Source: a virus. From it: a stretch of 42,679 bases of DNA. The stretch is from positions 1 to 42,679 of IMG/VR virus record IMGVR_UViG_3300032229_000159. One strand, given 5' to 3'. The translations under genes were made by a program, and so were the position numbers. Position 1 is the stretch's first letter. Each line of letters begins with the position of its first letter. A model generated the notes under the pieces. The model had not been told where the DNA came from, ran no database searches, and saw only the letters and a list, made by a program, of their open reading frames with translations. Shown here piece by piece: positions 19,601 through 25,271 of the stretch.

Positions 19601-21986
19601 AAAAAATCTTGGCAACCTCTACAAAGTCGATCTTGATGTAAAAGACGAAGACTTGCTGGATTGGGACAAGCCATTGAGTGAGCAACCAGAAAGCGTTCGT
19701 GATGCAATTACTGCACTTATCAAAGAGCGCACTCCAAAAGAAATTGCTGATGCACAGTTGAATAAATTAAAAACAAAAGGTGGATCGCTCTACGCTTTGA
19801 TTTCAGATAGCTTTGGAGAAAGCGCACAAGGAACTCCAGAGAAGCGAGCATCTGAAGCGTTGCTTGCGGCAGGAATTCCCGGCATACGCTACCTTGATGG
19901 AACATCGCGCAAGCAAGGCGAAGGCACTTACAATTATGTCGTATTCGACGAGAATCTTATCACAATTCTTGACAAGAACGATAAACCTGTTGCTGGTGAG
20001 TTGCCGACGAAGCAACCATTGAGTGGAATTCAGTTTATGCCGCAGCGTCCATCTGGAGAAATCCCGAACGCAAAAGAAATTCTTAAAAAACCTCTCGAAA
20101 ATCTTCCGTTGCGAGATGCAAGCACTTGGACTGAAATACAAAAAGCACCAGTTATTACTCTTAAAGACCTTATTGGCAAAAAAGTATTCCCAACATTTGC
20201 TGACATAACATCTGCTGGTAGAGTGTTTAAAGGGATTGATTCAAGTGAACTTTTAATACCAATTGAAACTCATGGTGGGCCAGAGTGGCCTTTAATCCAA
20301 GCAGAAAAAGTTGGAGAAGAAACCAATGTTTGGTCAAATCAAGGTGCTGGCGTAACAACAACAAAAGCAAAACGAGCGGATGAAGGAGCGATAATGCTTG
20401 TGACGCTTATGGACAAAAATGCCCATATGTCAAATACTGAAGTTGCAAATGCAATTATTGGAACAAATTTGGCATATGTAAGAGATAAAAGAATTTCTGC
20501 AAAAAATTTAAAACTTTTAAATAAAAAAATTAAATCAGAAGAAGTATTTGATGACTTTGTAGGAATTGATTCTCCTGATATTAATGATTATGTTTCAAAA
20601 CTTCCATTCCAAGGAGATAAAAGCAGGGCAAGACTTTCTACAATTCTTTCATCAAAAGAGGCAGAAGAACTTGGGGCGGCAAATGTTCAACGCATCCTTG
20701 ATGAGATGCGTAGCCCAGAATTTGAAGGCAGCAGAATTGGAGATTCTGTAATTGCTCTGCAATTGTCAAAAGGCGCACCAGTTGTCAAATTATCGGATTC
20801 TGGCGGAATGACTCATCCTTCATATCAATATGCAGTTAGAGGAAAAGTAATTGGTAGATTTGCTCGTCCTATAAATGCTGAAATGATTTATGATGATTTT
20901 ATTGCACAAAGGAGAGCAGAAGGTAAACCGCAAAAGGGAGATCGAAGGGCAATTGACCTTGCAAAACCAGTTCAAGTTATAACAGAAGAAATTGCAAATC
21001 GCATACCGCAAACTCCATACAAATATTTAAGATCAGCGCAACACGCTAAATTGTTAAAATATGCTATTGAAAATCAATGGAAAGATTCAACTGTTGCAAA
21101 AAACAATGGAGGAATTTCTCCAGCAGAATTCATTGATACTTTAAATTCAAGCGAAGCAAAAGTTGCTCTTAATGAATATACTTTGGATTCCATAAAGAAA
21201 GAAATCAAAGATGGTAAACTAAAATTGTATCAACTTGGCGACTCTAAAGTGTTTTTTGGAACAAAGAATACTGACCCTGCAAGCGATTATGGATTAGACC
21301 CAAAAAACTATGGGTTTGGCGAAAATGAAAAAACGCTAACCTTGGTATTGAATGCAGAGCGTGGAACCGCTGGAATGGGAGATGCCATTATGATGAAAGC
21401 GTTGTCAGAAGGCGTAACTGCTCTTGATTGTTTTGCGATTAAAAACACAAGATACCCTGATGGTATGTTGCCATCATTATACAAGCGATTCGGGTTTGAG
21501 GTTGTTGGAGAAATCCCATTTGACCCGCAATATTACACTCCTCAAAAATTGGCAGATATAAAATTGTTTTGGAAAAATAATGGTTGGGACGAATCTACTG
21601 GACTTCCTTCTGTTGTTATGATGAAGTGGAAAGGAAATGAAAATGACCGAACAAAAACCTTACGAGATATTGCTGGAAAAAATCCGACAAGTTTTCGGGA
21701 ACGAATTGAAGACCCTGTCAGAGACGCAGAAGGATATTCTGAACGGACTGATATTGGACAGGGTAGAAGCCCACAAGGGAGATTACAGCAAGGTGACTCT
21801 GGACGAACTGGAGGGAGTCAGGGAGATGCTCTACAAGGAATTCAGCTTGGCCGAGGCACAATAAATGCAGTCCAAGAATTGTTTGGAATGAATGATGCTG
21901 AACTCAAAAATTTGGGGATTAATCCTTCTCAAATTCAAACAATCAAAGAAGTCATAGGATACACTGCTGAGGAAAAGAAAGACTAA
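13662..21986 (+). CDS. 2774-residue polyvalent protein: zinc peptidase motif, ART-like domains, GNAT-like end
   Basis: The ATG at 13662 is one base after the previous stop; an in-frame TTG at 13647 is less likely. Order: acidic N-terminus (1-100); helical region with Gly-rich hydrophobic stretches near 430-470 that could enter a membrane; HETSH at 789-793 with E883 and D887 as a possible third ligand (zincin-like peptidase); an unrecognised region about 1010-1340; a module starting HRDL at 1390 and ending FVKNPVYGD near 1530; a compact ART-like domain about 1694-1785 (LFRG start, later T-x4-A-x-Y and GRIP); a classic phage polyvalent ADP-ribosyltransferase domain about 1858-2105 (AYHGTP, GWGLYFA, LLDWDKPLSEQ, GIRYLDG, GTYNYVVFD); another unknown module about 2130-2450; a GNAT-like end about 2550-2655 (LPSLYKRFGFEVVG). 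A motif x-F-[ML]-P recurs at 1343, 1537, 1855 and 2125 between modules. Such proteins are thought to be carried in the virion and injected to modify host targets. Confidence 0.85.
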   Translation: MASILDEIKAEVEAELSQQPQEEKPVSVLEDVKQEVSAEPQQAPVEEPQGDFFESAERWLEPAPTQKSSGDIFLGLISNKRANELDDEEKGLFNALSDEEQYKVAQARKDIPLDDAQARRIFEVEKSKMPSVPTSWEDWYNLGGDAWDVVKNVSKIPIKVGLGAAEFGRDVVKATDMTVSDEEAANNIKKAQGSFYSFMAPAMELPEDVLWAATKAKEGGLGWADAAGEKLGLVTPEDRFERWKTRRLVTQAQAEYFREHPTIYGRLLDSPLAKDALAGIAKWEMESPEELAKRTNISVEEAKAQQDAMAREQIDNLTSQMESELPEEKARVRIVGEFLLPGEVGMGTMGAVSIAAKSARNIAQGLKYIGKSADEINEINKAAQALRKSQFAEMLKKRTERAEAVAQGAGKIEKAIEGWKPAAEKVNKVLGNITAPVLGGVAGYSVSEESPMTGILSGVLGGVAARGVLKGTKVGLEIPTFVREVAEARKVAPLGKTFETLGKSAEGSALKAKILSRGGKTIDNILSNSVEYAKSGIHGTTLALATGALESADPEEMKQMLADGLAITLGGRALQHIKGKMMGNDPIIEQRERISDDSRIHRRYQEADPETQANLDQISDFDNAISARETKLNESESDLANLMASYKGSAEDAKKIKLAQSEVEKNKIALDQVKRANVQTRNEFGREFLKTYANLQDITNGVMKSGQNNVGFNVLSTDQIYQKLRNDPANSNVPDADLVQMASQAGFYSNPAQQGLAFDRRKPSIVINADSIRERIKLFGESPTEALVHETSHFMDVVPEFQEALAPVRSMLFQNEIRDAAGNIKATTSGIFSKAKLVELFNDGYLRHLDPQGREAFSKLNKLWDESRGQLDENKVANYMKSEVMADLLGEVSSRHLANDLDSATLAMWDRARIKAKKNLLDRAINRFYGLGGRGDIVTAANTRAEFPPEAMAAARDAMRQIVSLNGEISPPAQEADMPAISKAQMMKNSALIERFGKDSPLFKTEFKVKVFDKDGNQIGESMPVTTPNPREGTFQSTDVGMKKLSGYGDIPAEAQGLQVPEGGTLVVSRDLVMQPDGVTPVMYEPKDAKKIDADRKKLITEALDTDDYGTPNRFEPVEEGSETYRGTFTPLQIQAIKDMPESLVPKTLKEHMLKINDAIVRGDGTRFIVDYAAVMNDKGKYQAFSPKMYDLVPIGMHLSSKGNFLVTTISVGRIFDKMRLWNERMPGRLRFWDNNLERTFDDFVKYLKNWEAGKPGKTDLDADPKIAEAKAVIFNDLLNLYDKATEYTNLERTKIPRRKGDPRGKDPNRTIMSIRVDHIAELIPNENATKLPVNYGFAKINFMPERMEGEVPAQEIRQIDENIRFANPALEKDAVEALSSNKRQYFGAHRDLDDGYPVGIRIDIPAFTSKGVYVVTVHEKKKGGERGQVGERIGYDTIAKVDNPVFFSNEVGAKKIKSGEANKFPVATVEGQFNSSREIPEDINEWTPVGYNPREHSYFYDKRNDEPVLSGDEAISVGNTVFVKNPVYGDKANFAFMPERPAEQEPTIGEKTEISPKIGGEVETQSIENIQKLLAEANARKKSALDAFNTKANEESFDSPEATKLYEEYDAIRKEVRDLEFQVRNPGAKKLSLDERDRYLSDLESLNEGIPTQIEQGLFGPRDTGRRWKKGKKIADSDALGDKFEAELTGGVLFRGVTKEDWERIQNQGYIDTDGRGVISPEEEINLATSVVTAETYIPHGKQGVVLAIDPAGLDLFMIGADDYLRASGRIPIDNVVKVSGPIGKDSETGTPFIPSETFTEMKPTISEKQQSSQMIGADTIKPIDLQTSAKPEADAVIKPFSNALVSSAGLINFLPAYHGTPFDVDKFKLANIGTGEGAQAYGWGLYFAQARKVGEQYRDELSGYDELTIFTDKGKKKGQQLDDLDLEAAKYLESGARAAGQFKHNTVYYAKQAAERNGKQDVVARIDEYGRDAKVTYEKNLGNLYKVDLDVKDEDLLDWDKPLSEQPESVRDAITALIKERTPKEIADAQLNKLKTKGGSLYALISDSFGESAQGTPEKRASEALLAAGIPGIRYLDGTSRKQGEGTYNYVVFDENLITILDKNDKPVAGELPTKQPLSGIQFMPQRPSGEIPNAKEILKKPLENLPLRDASTWTEIQKAPVITLKDLIGKKVFPTFADITSAGRVFKGIDSSELLIPIETHGGPEWPLIQAEKVGEETNVWSNQGAGVTTTKAKRADEGAIMLVTLMDKNAHMSNTEVANAIIGTNLAYVRDKRISAKNLKLLNKKIKSEEVFDDFVGIDSPDINDYVSKLPFQGDKSRARLSTILSSKEAEELGAANVQRILDEMRSPEFEGSRIGDSVIALQLSKGAPVVKLSDSGGMTHPSYQYAVRGKVIGRFARPINAEMIYDDFIAQRRAEGKPQKGDRRAIDLAKPVQVITEEIANRIPQTPYKYLRSAQHAKLLKYAIENQWKDSTVAKNNGGISPAEFIDTLNSSEAKVALNEYTLDSIKKEIKDGKLKLYQLGDSKVFFGTKNTDPASDYGLDPKNYGFGENEKTLTLVLNAERGTAGMGDAIMMKALSEGVTALDCFAIKNTRYPDGMLPSLYKRFGFEVVGEIPFDPQYYTPQKLADIKLFWKNNGWDESTGLPSVVMMKWKGNENDRTKTLRDIAGKNPTSFRERIEDPVRDAEGYSERTDIGQGRSPQGRLQQGDSGRTGGSQGDALQGIQLGRGTINAVQELFGMNDAELKNLGINPSQIQTIKEVIGYTAEEKKD
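21643..21864 (+). CDS. Small helical protein nested in the 3' end of the polyvalent gene
   Basis: 73 residues in the +1 frame relative to the giant gene, entirely inside it. The start ATG at 21643 has AAGGA seven bases upstream; an ATG at 21637 is also in frame. The sequence (MTEQKPYEILLEKIRQVFGN, then TLSETQKDILNGLILDRVEA, VTLDELEGVREMLYKEF) has balanced hydrophobic spacing and reads as a real helical protein. The giant protein's own frame over the same bases is Arg/Gly/Gln-rich low complexity. Function unknown. This is either a true overlapping gene or an older separate gene over which the polyvalent frame extended. Confidence 0.6.
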   Translation: MTEQKPYEILLEKIRQVFGNELKTLSETQKDILNGLILDRVEAHKGDYSKVTLDELEGVREMLYKEFSLAEAQ

Positions 21987-21990
21987 CACT

Positions 21991-22131
21991 ATGCCACTAC
22001 GAAAATGCGCCTCGCAAAATTGCTTCACTCGCAATTTGAAAACTGAAATCAAATCTGGCAAGCCCGTTAAACAGGCTCTTGCCATCGCATACAGCGTCCA
22101 ACGCAAGGCGAAAGCTAAAAAGAAAAAGTAA
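21991..22131 (+). CDS. Small basic phage protein (KxGKPxKQAxAIA family)
   Basis: 46 residues, starting four bases after the polyvalent stop. The pattern MPL-x-K-x8-SxNLKTEIKSGKPVKQALAIA (in part) followed by a Lys-rich tail KAKAKKKK matches a very small basic protein seen in many phage genomes. Two Cys (C6, C11) replace the usual Lys/Ser. Function unknown; nucleic acid binding is possible from the charge. Confidence 0.65.
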   Translation: MPLRKCASQNCFTRNLKTEIKSGKPVKQALAIAYSVQRKAKAKKKK

Positions 22132-22155
22132 CGGATTGTTTTTCAATTTTACCAG

Positions 22156-22254
22156 ATGACAATTCACACTTGGACAATTTTGGTGATTGCTACGGCATCG
22201 TTTATTGCTGGTGGATTCTGCATTGCCGCTGCTTGCTGGTGGGACGATAAATGA
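22156..22254 (+). CDS. 32-residue single-pass membrane peptide
   Basis: One hydrophobic segment covers most of the protein (WTILVIATASFIAGGFCIAA), ending CWWDDK. It overlaps the next start by ATGA. Candidates are a tiny holin-like or membrane-anchor protein, but nothing in the sequence proves a lysis role. Confidence 0.4.
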   Translation: MTIHTWTILVIATASFIAGGFCIAAACWWDDK

Positions 22255-22934
22255 TCACGCTTAAAAACATTGATCCAGTTGCCATGCGGTATGCGACAAC
22301 TGGCGATTGGGAATGGTTGCCTAATAGTCACCTCAAATGCTCTGTGGCCGATTACGGCAACGAGGATGGCGCATTCTTGGTCAACCTGCATGAACTGGTA
22401 GAAGCATGGCTATGCAACAAGGCTGGAATCCGCGAGGATGAGGTCAGCAAGTTTGATGTCACAAATTGTGACCTTAAAGAACCCGGCGACTCTCCAGAGG
22501 CTCCGTATTACCACCAGCACCTCGCTGCAACGCAGATCGAGCGCATTGCTTGTCAAGCGGCAGGAATCGACTGGGAGGAGCATAACAACTGGGTGCAGCG
22601 AGCAGGCGACGAAGTTGAGCGCAAGCAAGGCGACGAAGTGCCAGCAATCCTTCTCAATGGGCCGAGGTTCTGGGCAGAGTTGCATTTGCTTGGATTGCGC
22701 CACAGGTCAGGCAAAAACATGACTGGTTGGCTTAACGATTGGCGCGATTCTATTCCGTTCAATGGATGCCCATGCAAGGAGCATCTTGACGAGTGGATGA
22801 GCGAAAATCCTCCAGACTGGAACCGCTTTTTTGAGTGGGGTATTGACTTGCACAACGCAGTAAATATGCGGATTGGCAAGCCAACGATGGATGTTGAGAA
22901 CGCGAAAGAATTGTGGATGCAACGACACTTCTAA
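22251..22934 (+). CDS. Phage protein with Erv1-like C-terminal motif
   Basis: 227 residues. The C-terminal part (about 140-227) reads FWAELHLLGLRH, then W-x7-IPFNGCPCKEHLDEW, PPDWNRFFEWGIDLHNAVN-x3-GKP and ELW. This spacing of Trp, C-x-C, His-Asn-Ala-Val-Asn and Gly-Lys-Pro resembles Erv1/Alr-like sulfhydryl oxidase domains reported in some phages. Here the redox pair would be C-P-C rather than C-x2-C, so catalysis is uncertain. The N-terminal 130 residues are unrecognised. Overlaps the membrane peptide upstream (ATGA). Confidence 0.5.
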   Translation: MITLKNIDPVAMRYATTGDWEWLPNSHLKCSVADYGNEDGAFLVNLHELVEAWLCNKAGIREDEVSKFDVTNCDLKEPGDSPEAPYYHQHLAATQIERIACQAAGIDWEEHNNWVQRAGDEVERKQGDEVPAILLNGPRFWAELHLLGLRHRSGKNMTGWLNDWRDSIPFNGCPCKEHLDEWMSENPPDWNRFFEWGIDLHNAVNMRIGKPTMDVENAKELWMQRHF

Positions 22935-22981
22935 AATAATTCTTGCCATGAGGAAATAACTGCATAGGATTCGCGGCTCAT

Positions 22982-23113
22982 ATGAACATTATCGATACAT
23001 TCATCAATACACCGATCCTCGTTACGCTCCAGCATTGCTGGCAGGCATTCTTGTGCCTATCTCCAGTTGCGTTGCTCGCAGGACTAACATTTCTCCTTAC
23101 TCAAAATGACTAA
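22982..23113 (+). CDS. 43-residue small membrane protein
   Basis: MNIIDTFINTPILVTLQHCW followed by a hydrophobic segment (FLCLSPVALLAGLTFLL) and TQND. One membrane pass with a short polar end. The last eight bases overlap the next gene. Small size and context are compatible with a lysis or inner-membrane accessory role, which cannot be proved from sequence. Confidence 0.4.
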   Translation: MNIIDTFINTPILVTLQHCWQAFLCLSPVALLAGLTFLLTQND

Positions 23114-23312
23114 ACATCGTGGTCAAAAACTAAAGATGCTTTCAGCCAAGGGTGCTGGAGACTCATCTGGCATGGAGGAAAAAGCAGATGCTTGGCTAAT
23201 CAAGCTATCTGGAGAGGTCAGCAGGGCTTGCGATAAGTTCTGGACAAATACCGAGGAAAGACGCAGTATCGACGCTCAATATCGCAGAAACAATCCATTT
23301 ATAAACGAATAA
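23106..23312 (+). CDS. Small phage protein, unknown
   Basis: 68 residues, basic N-terminus (MTKHRGQKLKMLSAKG), then a helical middle (MEEKADAWLIKLSGEVSRAC) and a polar C-terminus. Overlaps the membrane protein upstream by eight bases and is followed four bases later by the next gene, so it belongs to the same transcription unit. Not recognised. Confidence 0.55.
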   Translation: MTKHRGQKLKMLSAKGAGDSSGMEEKADAWLIKLSGEVSRACDKFWTNTEERRSIDAQYRRNNPFINE

Positions 23313-23316
23313 AAAC

Positions 23317-23550
23317 ATGGCAAAAATAAATAATCACCCTGCATTTCCCGTGCAGGCATACGCAGGCGATCAACACACACCTAAAGTTAGACCAAACTCT
23401 GGCATGGGAATGCGAGACTGGTTCGCTGGACGCGCACTGGAAGGAATACTGGCAAATCCAGACGAGGAGGCTATGGAGGCTCCAGCGGAGGAAGTGGCTC
23501 AACTTGCATACAAGTTTGCAGACGCAATGCTGGAAGAGCGGGAAAAATAA
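23317..23550 (+). CDS. Small phage protein (AFP-GMxxRDWFAxxALxG family)
   Basis: 77 residues. The layout HPAFPV, then GMGMRDWFAGRALEGILA, then a final helix AQLAYKFADAMLEERE is a widespread small phage protein pattern (usually GMTLRDYFAAQAL and ADAML). Function unknown; usually in early or accessory gene clusters. Confidence 0.65.
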   Translation: MAKINNHPAFPVQAYAGDQHTPKVRPNSGMGMRDWFAGRALEGILANPDEEAMEAPAEEVAQLAYKFADAMLEEREK

Positions 23551-23553
23551 TTT

Positions 23554-23694
23554 ATGTCAACATCAGCAACCATCAAATTTGGAGGGCCAATGATTATTTC
23601 AAATGGTCAATCAAAGAAGAAGCTATCGAACATGAATGTTTCGGTAGCCAAACCAAACAAGAAAACAAGCAAACTAAAATCAATAAAAAAATGA
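23554..23694 (+). CDS. Short basic protein, unknown
   Basis: 46 residues, Ser/Lys rich with a Lys-rich end (KKTSKLKSIKK). Supported by tight packing: it begins three bases after the previous stop and its stop overlaps the next start (ATGA at 23691). No recognised family. Confidence 0.45.
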   Translation: MSTSATIKFGGPMIISNGQSKKKLSNMNVSVAKPNKKTSKLKSIKK

Positions 23695-23942
23695 GCGAGC
23701 AAACAGAACCAACAGCAGAAGGATTCAGCGAGGATCAAGTCAAGGCAATCGAACACGTGTTGAAGGACATTGACATTGACGCAGTGTCAAAAGACGAAGT
23801 GTTCATCGATGTCATCAATCGTCTCAAGCGTTTCAATTTCGAGATGACAGTTGCTCTGTATCTTCTCGAAAAGAAAACCATCTCGGACATGGCAAATGCT
23901 GCCGCAGAAACGCCAGCGGAAGGCGACGAGAAGCCAGAATAA
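23691..23942 (+). CDS. Small acidic phage protein, unknown
   Basis: 83 residues, acidic. A helical core (EDQVKAIEHVLKDIDIDAV, VINRLKRFNFEMTVALYLLE) is flanked by Glu/Ala/Pro tails. Start overlaps the previous stop. Not recognised. A hairpin with a T-run follows 30 bases after the stop. Confidence 0.55.
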   Translation: MSEQTEPTAEGFSEDQVKAIEHVLKDIDIDAVSKDEVFIDVINRLKRFNFEMTVALYLLEKKTISDMANAAAETPAEGDEKPE

Positions 23943-23972
23943 GTTTAGACGTTTGGCGACGAAAATTAGTTG

Positions 23973-24008
23973 GAGTGCGTGAGTCCAATCCTCGCGCACT
24001 CACTTTTA
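23973..24008 (+). terminator. Possible rho-independent terminator
   Basis: GAGTGCG (23973-23979) pairs with CGCACTC (23995-24001), and an alternative GTGAGT/ACTCAC pairing overlaps it; ACTTTTA follows. The T-run is only four bases and the loop is 15, so this may be a weak or regulated terminator in the 73-base gap between genes. Confidence 0.3.
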
Positions 24009-24015
24009 AAAAACC

Positions 24016-24261
24016 ATGAGCATTATATCCGATCACGCATCTGACACAAAAGACTTGTCCCACAAATGCCCATCGTGCGGCGTTGAGTGGGTTGATCACC
24101 GAGGCCCGACATCGCTCTGTGAGCGTCTGCAAGAGTGCAAGCGAGTCATTGCTGACTTGCTGCATTATGTAGAGCAACCAGACTACACACGCGACATAGG
24201 CGAAATGGAATGTTACTTCGACACCATAGAAGACGCTGAAATCATCTTGGAGGAGTTCTAA
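24016..24261 (+). CDS. Small zinc-ribbon-like phage protein
   Basis: 81 residues. CPSCGVEWVDHRGPTSLC (C18-x2-C21 and a further Cys, C35) looks like half or all of a small zinc knuckle, followed by a helix (CERLQECKRVIADLLHY) and an acidic end. Function unknown. The last A of its stop is the first base of the next gene. Confidence 0.55.
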   Translation: MSIISDHASDTKDLSHKCPSCGVEWVDHRGPTSLCERLQECKRVIADLLHYVEQPDYTRDIGEMECYFDTIEDAEIILEEF

Positions 24262-24428
24262 TGGACACCATCAAAAATTCGGAGTGGAGCAGGAACGGCA
24301 AGGGCGATGATGAACGCCCTATGGATCGCAAAAAGTTTCGTGCAAACTTTGACGAAATCGATTGGTCTGCTCATCGCAAAAAGAAGTCTGAAGACATCGT
24401 TCCATACGAAGACGACCGCAGAGCTTGA
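24261..24428 (+). CDS. Small charged protein, unknown
   Basis: 55 residues, alternating acidic and basic (RNGKGDDERPMDRKKFR, HRKKKSED). One-base overlap with the upstream stop supports translation. Last gene of the small-protein cluster before the control region. Not recognised. Confidence 0.45.
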   Translation: MDTIKNSEWSRNGKGDDERPMDRKKFRANFDEIDWSAHRKKKSEDIVPYEDDRRA

Positions 24429-24666
24429 TTTGATCAGCGTTTGCGAGCGTCAATATTTTTTTATAAATATTTTTTTACGCTGAAAAAAATTGTTGCGTAG
24501 TGTTTATGCGGTTCTGCGAGCATCGATGTCCGCAGATGTAGATTTCATGCGGTTCTGCGAGCATGAAAAAAAGTTGAAAAAAAATATTTACATCGAAATG
24601 CCGTGCTGTAGTTTTGATTTCAAGCAGACGGCACAACGCCAGACGCGAAACCAATAAATACATACC
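24429..24666 (+). promoter_or_regulatory. Intergenic control region (AT-rich tracts, repeats, hairpins)
   Basis: This 238-base gene-free stretch is one of the longest in the window. It holds an AT-rich tract with TATAAA at 24462-24467 (poorly placed TTGCGA 15 bases upstream), two exact 18-base direct repeats, an 8-base-pair stem TTTCATGC/GCATGAAA (24543-24550 with 24561-24568), A-rich runs, and a 9-base-pair hairpin with a bulged G (24599-24633). It precedes the recombination and replication genes, so an early promoter/operator or leader is likely. No confident promoter can be named. Confidence 0.45.
24506..24564 (+). repeat. Two exact 18-bp direct repeats
   Basis: ATGCGGTTCTGCGAGCAT occurs at 24506-24523 and 24547-24564, 41 bases apart (about four helical turns). 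The second copy is framed by TTTC and GAAA, giving a hairpin with a 10-base loop. Fits a protein-binding site pair upstream of the early genes. Confidence 0.85.
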
Positions 24667-24861
24667 ATGAACTTCATTAATCCATTTACAGAAAAACCAG
24701 AAACAATCGAAGAACGCATCGCTCGTTATCAAGATTCAGAAAAATGCCTTCGACTTCGCGCTTCACTTGTTTGGGGTGGTTTCAAAGCAAACCTCACAAA
24801 AAAAGCAAACGAAAAGGCAGTTCAAATTGCGCGTCTTAAAGAAATTCAAATTGCCGCTTAA
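24667..24861 (+). CDS. Small helical protein, unknown
   Basis: 64 residues, starting after the leader AATAAATACATACC with no SD. Helical and basic, with an Ala-Ala C-terminus (IARLKEIQIAA). First gene after the control region and so probably expressed early. Not recognised. Confidence 0.5.
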   Translation: MNFINPFTEKPETIEERIARYQDSEKCLRLRASLVWGGFKANLTKKANEKAVQIARLKEIQIAA

Positions 24862-24909
24862 CCAATCTGTTCTCCCCAGAACAACCAACATCAACCATAC
24901 ATACATACA

Positions 24910-25125
24910 ATGAATCCACTACTCACCGAAATCCACGATCTGTTCGCATTCCAGCTTAAACAAGCGCAGCGGCATGATCTCGACGAAATCCGCATCACAG
25001 TTCCTCGTGCAAAATCGTTCTGCAATGCCATCCGTATTGCCAAGCACCATGAGCGAGTCAGCAAAGAATCGCATCCAGCGAGAATCTTCCACAACTGGGC
25101 AACAATTCAAATGAGCGCAAAATGA
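24910..25125 (+). CDS. Small protein, unknown
   Basis: 71 residues, His/Arg-rich helical protein (LLTEIHDLFAFQLKQAQRHD, IRIAKHHERVSKESH). The leader is a repeated CATA (ATACATACATACA) without SD. Its stop overlaps the next start by ATGA. Not recognised. Confidence 0.5.
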   Translation: MNPLLTEIHDLFAFQLKQAQRHDLDEIRITVPRAKSFCNAIRIAKHHERVSKESHPARIFHNWATIQMSAK

Positions 25126-25265
25126 GTGCCGAATTTGCAGTAACTTTATTCTTGATCTGTATCGGTAGCTGCTATGCTTGCTTCCGATTGGGGCAAGAAA
25201 ATGTCATTCATCAATTCCGCGATTACTGCGGCAAACAAGACCAAAACAAAACAACAAAAAAATAA
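25122..25265 (+). CDS. 47-residue single-pass membrane protein
   Basis: N-terminal hydrophobic segment (FAVTLFLICIGSCYACF) followed by a polar, Lys/Gln-rich tail. Start coupled by ATGA to the gene upstream and stop six bases before the RecT-like gene. Unknown role, possibly a membrane anchor or host-takeover peptide. Confidence 0.45.
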   Translation: MSAEFAVTLFLICIGSCYACFRLGQENVIHQFRDYCGKQDQNKTTKK

Positions 25266-25271
25266 ATACAT

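Noticed and set aside
24547-24657. 36-codon frame beginning in the second 18-base repeat
   Set aside because: Low-complexity Lys/Gln product, no SD, no homology feature; kept only as a note on the repeats.
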